Shown in pieces: positions 1-8,403 of a stretch of DNA of 36,447 nucleotides. The position numbers and the translations under genes are program-made. The notes under the pieces are model-generated. The model was not told where the DNA came from and made no database searches. It worked only from the letters and a program-made list of their open reading frames with translations. The DNA is from Parvularia atlantis (taxonomy: Eukaryota; Opisthokonta; Rotosphaerida). The DNA lies in NCBI GenBank assembly GCA_943704415.1, contig CALSCO010000429.1, positions 5,098-41,544 of the forward strand. The letters are read 5' to 3'. The stretch's first letter is position 1. Each line of letters begins with the position of its first letter.

Positions 1-1480
1 TCGCCGACATGTTCATGAGCCAGGCGCGTGGCTCGCACGTGGAGCTGCAGCTCGTCGCCCGGCCTACGCCGCCGAGGCGCTGTTCAAGCGCATCCACGGG
101 CGCAACCAGCAGACGTCGCTACTCGCGCTCAACGTGCGCGTGGCGCCATGGACGAACGTGCGGGGAGGGGCTCACGGCGCACGCGGCGCGGAAAGGTGCT
201 CGACGCCGCCGTCAAGAACTGCGGCATCCCGTTCCACCTGCACGTCGCCTCGAAGCGCTTCCTGAACGAGCTCGTGCGGTTCTTCCCCGAGAAGATGCCC
301 GTGCGCTGCTCCTCCCACCGTGCGCGCGCGCGCACGCGACCGACCAGTCGCACGGCGCGCGCGCAGACGCCCAAGCCGCCCGTGATGGAGCGCATCCTCG
401 AGCTGATTCAGCTCTGGAACTTTGGCCTCGTGCCCAAGTCGCGGCACAAGAGCGACCTAACCAACATCAGCAACATGTACCGCCTGCTCAAGAACAAGGG
501 GTACATCTTCCCCAAGTACAAGGAGAGCGAGGCCGCGCTCATCATCAGCGACCCCGCGCTCCTGACCGAGCAGGAGCTCGAGAAGGAGGACCAGGCGGCG
601 CAGGCGGCAGTGAGCGCGCGCGCGCGCGCGTCGGGCGGCCACGCGCAGCTGTGCTGAACACGGCGCGCGACGCAGAAACTGGACGAGCTGCTGCGCCGCG
701 GCACGCCCGAGGACCTGCTAGCGGCCAACGAGCTCATGAAAGTGCTCGCTGGCTACGTGCGTGCCGCGCGCCCAGTGGGGCTGTGTCGATCGCCGCCTGA
801 GGATGCACGCACGCGGCGCACGCACAGGACCCGGAGACGAAGCCCGACTACAAGAAGCAGGTGGACGAGCAGCTGAAGAAGATTGAGCAGTCGTGCCAGG
901 AGCTGCTGGACGTGCTCGGCGGCATCGTGCCGGGCGAGCCGCTTGACTCGTTCAAGTTGCTTGACGTGCGCCGCCGCGCACTGTGCGGGTGGGTCGCTGA
1001 GGCAGCGCGACCGACGCAGGAGCTCGCGTCGACCTGCCGCAGCTCGCAGCCCAAGATCCAGGGCTTTATCGCCGACGAGGAGGACGAGAAGCGGACGGGT
1101 GCGTAGGTCGCTTCCCTGTGCGTGCGCGGCGAGGCTCACGCGCACACGCAGAGGTGCTGCTGCAGCTCAACGACCGGATAAACTCGGCGCTGCAGGGCTA
1201 CGAGTGCGTGCGCGCGGCCCGGCCGATGCCGCCAGAGGTCATCGCCGTGATCCACTCGACCTTTGCGCCGATCTCGTCCAGGTCTGTGGCGCGCGCGCGC
1301 GCGTGTGCAGCCACACCGACCGTCTGATGTGCCTGTGCTTGCGCCACTCAGGTCAGCCGCGCCCTCGCCCGTAAGGCAGCCGCAGAACGGGAGCGGCTCG
1401 CTCGGCCCGGCGGCGCAGCACTACCAGCAGCAGCTGCAGCAGGCGTCGCCGCACACCTCGCAGCCGACGCCGCCACAGCA

Positions 1481-1518
<38 letters not shown>

Positions 1519-2597
1519 GCGCCGTGTCGCTGATTGACCTCGACCTGGACTTTGGGGCGCCGGCAGCTCCCGCGGCCGCGTCGAGCGTGTCCGGCAGCCT
1601 CGCGAGCGACCTGGCAGGCCTGTCGCTGCAGCCGGCAGCCTTTGCGGCGTCGGGCGGCTACAGCGCGGCTCCGCCACCCTACACGGCCGCGTTTACACAG
1701 CCGATGCCGACCGCACAGCCGTTCGCGGCGTTTGCCCCGCTGACCGGGGCGCCCATGGGCTTCAGCCAAGCACCGGCACCCGCACCGGCACCGGCACCCG
1801 TACCTGCGCCTGTGCCTGCACCGGCCGCCTTTGCACCCGCCTTTCCGCCCGCGCCCGCGTCTGCGCCCGCACCCGCACCGATGACCGCACCCGCCGCCGT
1901 CGCTCCGGCGCTGCAGCCGTTTGCCTCGTTTCCGCCGCCTCCCTCGGCCGCCGTTGCCGCGCCGCCGTCGCCCGTGCACGCCGCAAGCCCGCCGACCGTC
2001 GTTGCATCGCCGCCCGCTGCGCTGCTTGTGAACCTCACGGGGTCGGTTTCGCCGCCGCCCGCTGCCACGCCCGCCGCGTTGACGCTCGTGCACGAGGGTG
2101 CGCACGCCTGTGACGTTGCGCTCGCCTGTGGCTGACGCGCGCTCGCAGTGGTCGCGCACGAGTCAGACGCGCTCAAGATTGTGCTCGAGCTCGAGAAGGT
2201 CGATGACCGCGTCAACTGCAAGGCGAGCGTGCTCAACAAGCTGCTGACGGGCATCACCAACTTCAACCTGCAGCTGGCCGTGCCCAAGGTGCGTGCCGCG
2301 CTGGCATCCGAGCCATCTGACCGACCGCCGCGCAGACGCAAAAGCTGCGCCTCGAGCCCCTGTCCTCGCCAAACATCGCGCCGTCAAGCATGGGCGGGCG
2401 CCCGGCCACGCAAGTCATCGTGATCGAGAACCCGACGCGGGTGCGGTGCCGCGCAGGGCACGCGGGGGCGCTGACACGGCCGGGCCGCGCAGGCGCCCGT
2501 GCGCATCCGCTTCAAGCTGTCGTATGACATCCCCGGCAAGCAGGCCAACGTGTCGGAGCAAGGCGAGTTCCTCAACCTCCCCGCCTTTTTCGGCTAG
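1..2597 (+). CDS. GGA: GGA-type clathrin adaptor (VHS-GAT-hinge-GAE), 5' partial
   Basis: Monomeric adaptor expected to sort cargo at the trans-Golgi network or endosomes. The N-terminus lies outside the window. VHS pieces are read at 3-23 (ADMFMSQ), 65-133 (AYAAEALFKRI), 196-300 (VKNCGIPFHLHVASK) and 367-609. A GAT-like helical region runs from about 676 to 1281. A Pro/Ala-rich hinge (1352-2097) contains 14 Gln and the clathrin-box-like LIDLD. The C-terminal block (2149-2594) resembles a gamma-adaptin ear: it has FNLQLAVPK, TQVIVIENP and RIRFKLSYDI. Introns supported by the reading: 134-195, 301-366, 610-675, 757-827, 966-1019, 1099-1151, 1282-1351, 2098-2148, 2289-2335 and 2441-2492. Between codons 3-23 and 65 the frame changes, but an intron there could be only about 23-26 nt. 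The stop is TAG at 2595-2597. The VHS/GAT identity is firm. The ear separates GGA from TOM1-like proteins. Confidence 0.85.
1476..1517 (+). repeat. CAG repeat encoding poly-Gln in the GGA hinge
   Basis: Fourteen consecutive Gln codons, almost all CAG with one CAA, lie just before the clathrin-box-like LIDLD motif in the disordered hinge. The tract is in frame and lies between introns. Confidence 0.95.
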
Positions 2598-2670
2598 AGC
2601 CACACCATGGCCAGTGTGGTTTCTTCCCTCTCTTTATCGCGCGCGCGCGCGTGCGGGGGCGTTTGTGCTC

Positions 2671-4161
2671 TCAGTTGGTCGGGAGCTTCTCGAGCACGGC
2701 GCGCATCTGCGCGACGACCGTGTCGACTTGCTCGGCGCTGACCTGGTGGTGCATGACGAAGCGGACCTGCGTCGGTGCGGCCGCGGGGTGCGTCAGGCAG
2801 GCACAAGCTCACCGGCGGGCGACGCACGCGGTCGCCGTAGCCGCCGCAGCCCGTGCCGAGCTCGCGCAGCTGCGCGATCAGCGTCTCGGCCGTGAGGTCC
2901 TTGCGCGTGATGTTGACGAAGACGATGTTGGTCTCGACCGTGTCCACGTCGACCGCCACGCCGAGCGGCGCCAGGCCCGCGATGCCCTCGGCGAGGCTGC
3001 GGCCGTGCGTCGTGAGCACGGCGTCGCGGCTGAGTGCGCAGGCCGCACCGCTTGGCGTTCGCGTGGTCCTTGGCCAGCACGCTCGGCATCTGCTCGAGCG
3101 CGATCAGGCCGGGCGCGGCGAGGACGCCGGCCTGGCGCATGCCGCCGCCGAGCGCTGCGTCCACGGTCAGCCGCGCGACGTGCGGCACGGGCAGCGAGCG
3201 CGCACCCTTACGCAGACGGCGTGCGTGGTAGATGAACGACTTGCTGCCGACGATGACCGAGCCGACGGGCGCACCGAGCGCCTTTGAGAGGCAGATCGAG
3301 ACCGAGTCGGCGGCGCGGACCATGCTGCGCGCGGCCGTGAGCACATCCACGCAGCACGCGGCACCCGCGACGCACCGCGCCGGGTCCTCGTTGAGCTTGA
3401 TCGCGGCGTTCATGATGCGCGCGCCGTCGATGTGCAGCTTGAGGCCGTGCTGCATGCAGCACGCGGGCGTGAGAAGAGTGGGCGCGGGCGCGCGACACGT
3501 GCCTTCTGCGCCAGCGCGCCCACGGCGTCGACGTACGCCGTCGGCAGCACGCGCCCGCCGCGGCGGTTGTGCGTGTTCTCGAGGCAGATGACCTTGGTCA
3601 CGGGGTAGTGCGGCTGCGGTGCCGCGCGATCAGGACCAGCAGAGCACGGCAGCAGCAGACGGCGCACGTCGTCGCTGCGGATCGCGTGCTCGATCGCGTC
3701 CAGCGCCAGCGTGCCGTCCAACGCCGTCGGCAGCACGCGCGGGTGCGCGCCGCCCAGCTGCGCCGCGCCGCCCTGCTCGTAGTAGTAGATGTGCGCCTCG
3801 TCGCCGACGATGTACTGCGCGCCTTTCCCCCTTCAGACCGCGCCCCGCACGTGCAGCACGCGCCGCGCGCACCTCACTGCCGCGCTCGCGGCAGTGCGTG
3901 AGCACGCTGATCAGGTTGCCCATCGTGCCCGTCGGCACCAGCAGCGCCGCCTCCTTGCCAAACAGCGCCGCCGCGCGCGCCTGCAGCGCGTTCACGGTCG
4001 GGTCGTCGCCGTAGACGTCGTCGCCGACCTCGGCCGCCATCATCGCCTGCAGCAACGCACGTCAGGCCACCGCCGCGCGCCAGGGTGGCAGCGCGCCGTG
4101 CCTCGCGCATCGCCGCCGTCGGGCGCGTGACCGTGTCGGAGCGGAGGTCGACCGAGAGCAT
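2671..4161 (-). CDS. GLY1: Low-specificity threonine aldolase (PLP-dependent)
   Basis: Predicted to cleave L-threonine and L-allo-threonine to glycine and acetaldehyde using pyridoxal phosphate. The start [15 protein letters not shown] is the classic N-terminus of the family. It is followed by [23 protein letters not shown] and [13 protein letters not shown]. The PLP lysine lies in [14 protein letters not shown], and the family's [14 protein letters not shown] block follows. The protein ends ...LEKLPTN at TGA 2671-2673. Two introns need GC donors to rebuild the family sequence (4047-4101 and 3450-3502). The others are ordinary GTGCG...CAG introns. ATG 4161 is chosen because it gives the family N-terminus and the only in-frame extension upstream begins with GTG. 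Its stop faces the GGA stop across 73 nt. About 350 residues is normal for the family. Confidence 0.95.
3450..3502 (-). other. Second GC-AG intron in the threonine aldolase gene
   Basis: Donor GCACGT and acceptor GCATGCAG remove 53 nt and join ALAQK to [11 protein letters not shown], matching the conserved segment before the family's DGAR motif. The nearby GT at 3499 would leave the wrong phase. Confidence 0.7.
4047..4101 (-). other. GC-AG intron in the threonine aldolase gene
   Basis: No GT donor restores the family sequence here. Removing 55 nt with donor GCACGG and acceptor TTGCTGCAG joins AAMRE to [13 protein letters not shown], which is the expected threonine aldolase sequence in frame. 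The length is typical for introns in this window. Confidence 0.75.
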
Positions 4162-4297
4162 CGCAGCCACGTGGCGATCCGTGAGTTCAAGTTGGCGTCG
4201 AGAAGACAAGATCACAGCGGGTGGGGGAGGGGCTCACGGCCGTGGCGGCGTCCGTGTGGAGGCAAACCCGCGAGGTTGCGCCGACACAACGAACGGC

Positions 4298-5880
4298 TTA
4301 ATGTTGACCGGGAAAGGCAGACGCGGCAGGTGAGTCGAAACGCCCACCTTGAACTCGACTCAAATCGGCGGCCCGGGCCAGAAAACTGCCACTGGCAGGT
4401 CGAGCGTCAGCGGTACCGCCAAAGGGCGACGACTGAGAAAATACGAAGGGCGCCGAGAAAGCGAAGCCGCCTGAGCCACTGGGGAAGTTCATCGGCCGCG
4501 GCGGTGCCGGCGTCGCTGCAACGCCGAACGGAGATACCGACGTCGTTGTAATGTTGCCCAGCTTGCTGGCGTCTGCGTTCAAGATATCGGCCAGGCGAGG
4601 CTGCCACCCAAACGAGACGGCCGTCGTCGTCTGCACCAGCGGCTTGTCGTCGATGCGTTCGAGCTGAAGCGCGTCCACGCGCGTCAGCAGCTGCTCGCGC
4701 GACTTGGCCGACCGGAGAGACACATCGTCCGTCAGTGCGGCCGCCACCGCCCGCGCCCGCTCGATGTGGTCCAGCGTCAGCAGCAGCGCGTCCTTCTGCT
4801 CCAGTAGCGCCTTGATGTCGGCCGTGAGGGCCATGTGCACCTCGTTCTCGAGCTCGCGCTTGCGGTTGCGCAGTTCGGCCACCTTCTGCTCAAGCGGCTC
4901 GATAAGGGGCAGAAAGCAGTCGGTGATGCTCTTGAAGACCTTGCCCTTGTGCTCCTCAAGCTGCCGCAGCGCAGCTTCAACCGCGTCGATGGCAGCCTGG
5001 ACCTTCCACTGCTGCGGCTCGAGCGCGCTGCTGAGCGAGGCGATGGCCGCGCGCTGCTTCTCGAGGCCGTCGGCCAGGGCGATGAACGGATGCGCGGCGT
5101 GCGGCGCAGTGGCACAGTCGGCACAGGCCAGGTGGTCGCATCGATCGCAGTACAGGGTCGCACGGTTGGCCGGGTGCGCGCGGCACATCAGGCCCATCGG
5201 TGCCGCGCCGGGCTTGGCCGTCACGACGTGGTCCCGCGTTGCCTTGGCGCGCTGGTGCGCCCGGGCATCCTCGTCGCACAGGTCCATGGCGCACGTCTCG
5301 CAGCAGTGCGTCGCAGGCGCCTCCTCGCAGGTCGCACAGACAACCGTCACGCTCGCCGCGCTGGCCACCACGGGCTCAAGCAGGTCGGCGCGGGAGAACT
5401 CGGCGTGGCAGTACGTCAGGCCGAGCAGGTACAGGCACTTGCGCGGCTTCTCCTTCGTCTTGTGCACGCACACCGCGCAGATCGGGTGCAGGCATGGCGT
5501 GCGGCCCGCATCCGCGCCGAGCACCTCCAGGCAAAACGGACACGCTGCGCCATGCACGCAGTGAGCGAGCGCGTGCATCGGCCGCGAGACGCGCGCGCAC
5601 CCGGTGGCTCGTCGCTCTCGACCTCGGGCGCAGGCGCAGGCAAGGGCACGGGCGCCGCGATGCCCGGCAGGAGCGACGTGACGAGCGCGGCCACGGGCGG
5701 CGTGACCATCGGCGGCGGCGTGACCATCGGTGGGCCGGACGACGTGCCGACGATGCGCGACGGCAGCGGCGGCTGCGGCGACGTGGCCGTGCGTGCGGGG
5801 CCGCTGGTGGGCGTCCCTATGCGCGGCATCGGCGCGCGCGCGCTCGTGTCGCCCACGTCGACGGACGCGAAGCGGCGCAT
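4298..5880 (-). CDS. RING/B-box/coiled-coil (TRIM-like) protein
   Basis: Likely E3 ubiquitin ligase or scaffold of the RBCC type. Exon 1 (5880-5601) encodes a Pro/Thr-rich start, MRRFASVDVGD. A 56-nt intron (5545-5600) splices it to exon 2 (5544-4298), creating the RING beginning ACPFCLEVLG and CLHPICAVC. Next come two B-box-like clusters (CATCEEAPATHCCETC, then CRAHPANRATLYCDRC with CADC and HAAH), a long coiled coil (EKQRAAIASL through LLTLDHIERA), and a Ser/Phe/Gly-rich tail with SPFGV and SSPFGGT. The spliced frame gives 508 residues. No SPRY or other C-terminal recognition domain is visible. An acceptor-like TTTGCGCAG sits just upstream of the ATG, so a further 5' exon is possible. It lies 136 nt upstream of the threonine aldolase on the same strand. 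Confidence 0.8.
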
Positions 5881-5923
5881 GGACTGCGCAAAGTGACTCT
5901 TCGTTCAGCATTTGCTCTGAGAG

Positions 5924-6795
5924 GCATGCATCCCCTTCGACTGCAGCTGTCGCCAGTGCCCGCGCGCCTTTGACACCGAGCGCGGCCTCGCCGTGCACGT
6001 CGGCCACAAGCACCCGATGTTCTCGCGGTCGCCGGGCGCCGGTCGAGCGGACGCGACGCGCGGGACCGGTGCTGCGCAACGCACTGCACCGAGCGCGTCG
6101 GGCGTGCGCGGCGACGGCGTAAGTGGCGACGGCGCGGGCGCGGACGTGGGCGAGAGTATCGGCGTGGCGTGCTCGTTGTGCGGGCAGATGCTTGTCAACA
6201 GGCACGTCGTGGTCATTCACGAGGCCCGTATCCACCGTCGACCCGGGGCGTCGTCGTGGTCAACGCCCACAGCGACTACCACCGCGAAACCTATGCGCTT
6301 CACCTGCGCTGCTCAGCGCCGCCGTCGAGCGCATCCGCTTCGCCGTCAAGGGCGCGCTGCTGTGCTTCGCCAAGCATGTGCGTGCGCGCGCATTGTTGGT
6401 GCTCGATCTGCACTGCGCGCTCTTTGTTGCGCTACCTCAGCTGCGGTTTTTCGAGGCGGCTCTGCGGCAGCGTCGCGATGCGTCGCTTCAAGCTGACGGA
6501 CATCTTGGACGTGCTGGACCCGATCCTGGGAGCGGACTGGTGGACCGCGGACGCAGACGACCAGCGGCTGATGCACTACATGCGCACGGTCAACCGCCTG
6601 TACGACTGGCACTTCTCGCTCAACCTCAAGTTTGCCATCTCCGACCGCGTCTTCCACGAGCAACAGACCGACGGAGCCGCGCTAGCGCCACGCCGCTACG
6701 CCCGCGGTGAGTTCATCATGTCGTTCTGTGCAACGGCATGCGCCCGTCGCACCAACCGTGATCCTGTGCCGCAGCCGACTGCACCGGAAGGTTGA
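5924..6795 (+). CDS. Putative C2H2 zinc-finger gene, exon structure unresolved
   Basis: Two zinc-finger-like segments are readable in one frame: CRQCPRAFDTERGLAVH followed by VGHKH (5948-6013), and CSLCGQMLVNRHVVVIH with HEARIH (6173-6232). A Ser/Ala-rich stretch and a different frame follow. That frame carries a protein-like segment from 6478, RRFKLTDILDVLDPILGADW and YDWHFSLNLKFAISDRVF, and ends at TGA 6793-6795. Introns such as 6229-6317 and one starting at 6384 would link the frames, but I cannot prove them. No ATG lies in the first finger's frame after the in-frame stop at 5918, so the true start is unknown and may overlap the 5' end of the divergent TRIM-like gene. Not assigned to a family. 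Confidence 0.4.
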
Positions 6796-6803
6796 AAGTA
6801 ACT

Positions 6804-8026
6804 TCAGACACGAATAGAAACATGGTGGGTGGTGAGAGTAGGGCGGGGAGGGGGCCTGTACAGCAGCCTGTTCTCCTTCTCCATCGTCTTGAGCACGGCC
6901 GACGCCCCGCTGCCGCCGCCCCGTGTGGTGTGATGGAAGTAAAACTGGACGTGTTGGCGTGCCGCTCACCAACCTGTCAACAGAGCCGGTCGAGAAGAAG
7001 AACCACCGAGCCGCGCGCAGGTGCGGAGGTGGTCGGGCAGATGCGCAGCGAGGGCGTGGCGCCCGGGTAGCCGCCCTCCGCTGCGCTGCCCGTGCGCTCG
7101 GTCGACGCAGGCGCGGCCGTGTATGCATGTAAGGAACTTGCGCACGTTGACCTGGCCGCAGCGACGTCGGCAAAAGCAAGCAGCCGCGCACCAGCATGAG
7201 TGCGCACCTCCGCCTACGTGGTCGCGTCGAGGATAGGCACGACGTGCGCGAGGTGGGCGCGCGACTCCTCGGTCTGTGGCATTCGTCAGTGTTCATGCAT
7301 CGCACAACACGACCGGCGCTCACGCACGGGCATATCCTTGGCGCCCAGCGTGCTGTCGTCCTCGAAGTCGAGGCGCACGCGCTCGCCGGCAAAGTTGGCG
7401 TCGATGCCCAGCAGCGTGGTGTCGTCCACGGCATTGCGCTCGCAGGACTCGTTGAACGCGCGCATGCGCTTCAGGCGGCTCTTCGGCGACTTGAGGGCCG
7501 AAAAGGGCTTCGACTTGCGCCTGGTGGCCTGCTTGCCGGCCGGGGCCGGCGTCCTGGCGGCGACGGGCGGGGGCGCGGGCGCGACCGGCACGGCGGGCAT
7601 CCTCGCGACGCTCGCGGCGAGCAGCGGCAGGAGGAAGGCAGCCATCGCGGCGCCGGTGAGAGGCTGCTCAGCAGCGGCGAGCGTGACGGCGGGTGGAGGA
7701 AGCCGAGCCACGTGGCGCTCCAGCTGCTGGTCGTTGGGCAGCGGGAGCGGCGCGAGCGGCTGGCGCGGCTGCTTGGGCGGGCGGCCGCGCGGGCGACCGG
7801 TCGGCTTGTAGAGGCCCCACGCCAAGCAGGCGGTACAGATCGGCTTGTCACGCACGCGCTCCAGCACGTCGTCGGGCAGGTCGCGGCGGGTGAGCACGGC
7901 CGCGGTCGCCTTGTAATACTTGCCGTGACCGCGGCAGGTCGCCGCACCGGCGCACGTTGGTGCCGGCACGCCGGCCGACGCAAACGCGCACAGCACAGCT
8001 TCGTCGCAGTGCGCAGCGTTCTCCAT
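6804..8026 (-). CDS. AT-hook protein of unknown family
   Basis: Function not recognised. Four exons can be proposed: 8026-7328, 7273-7218, 7151-7007 and 6944-6804, with introns of 54, 66 and 62 nt. Together they are a multiple of three and give 346 residues. The N-terminal part has Cys pairs (CAGAATC, CTAC) around KYYKATAAVLTRRDLPDDV and then a clear AT-hook, TGRPRGRPPK, suggesting binding in the minor groove of AT-rich DNA. A Pro/Ala-rich linker is followed by a basic stretch (KQATRRKSKPFSALKSPKSR) and by segments reading LRICPTTSAP and GSFYFHHT, ending MEKENRLLYRPPP... at TGA 6804-6806. The second intron's boundaries are the weakest. It shares the 377-nt divergent promoter region with ZNF598. 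Confidence 0.65.
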
Positions 8027-8192
8027 CTATGCGCGCCCGATCAGTGCAGATCCTGTTCAGGGTTTCCGCGAGGCAACACACCAGGTTCGTTCGACGCGGC
8101 GCGCAACGGCGAACACGACCAGCGCAACGGAAAGCGCGGCCGAAAATTCCTAACAAGTCATTGCCAATGTGGAAGCGACTGAAACACGCCTC

Positions 8193-8258
8193 CAGCCAAT
8201 CAGGGCCGAGCGGGCTGATGACGTCACGGCGCATGACGTGATGCTCACTGATTGGCTG
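8193..8258. promoter_or_regulatory. Bidirectional promoter cluster: CCAAT dyad with CRE sites
   Basis: CAGCCAATCAG (8193-8203) and its exact reverse complement CTGATTGGCTG (8248-8258) bracket TGACGTCA (8219-8226, the full CRE palindrome) and a second half-site TGACGTGA (8234-8241). One more GCCAAT lies at 8163-8168. NF-Y-type factors bind CCAAT and bZIP (CREB/ATF) factors bind TGACGTCA. The cluster lies in the 377-nt gap between the divergent starts at 8026 (-) and 8404 (+), so it probably drives both genes. Use of these factors in this organism is inferred. Confidence 0.7.
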
Positions 8259-8333
8259 CTTCCGAAAAAGGCTATTTGCCGGAAAACGCGGCGCCGCACG
8301 CCACCGTGACGGACGGCGCCACACAGACGGCAG

Positions 8334-8403
8334 CAGCAAGCAGCAAGCAGCGAGCAGCAAGCAGCAAGCAGCAAGCAGCAAGCAGCAAGCAGCAAGCAGC
8401 AGG
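8334..8403 (+). repeat. Ten-copy CAGCAAG heptamer repeat abutting a start codon
   Basis: Ten 7-nt units (eight exact CAGCAAG, one CAGCGAG, one CAGCAGG) run without interruption up to the ATG at 8404. A unit length of seven means it is not a codon repeat, so it fits 5' leader sequence rather than coding. Confidence 0.95.

Noticed and set aside
5545-6235. Long minus-strand frame extending the TRIM-like ORF upstream of its RING
   Set aside because: The extension is low-complexity and Arg/Ala/His-rich. The spliced exon 5601-5880 gives a proper RING start (PPACPFC) and a plausible N-terminus.
8334-8403. CRISPR-like array
   Set aside because: Units are 7 nt with no spacers. This is a simple tandem repeat in a eukaryotic 5' leader.
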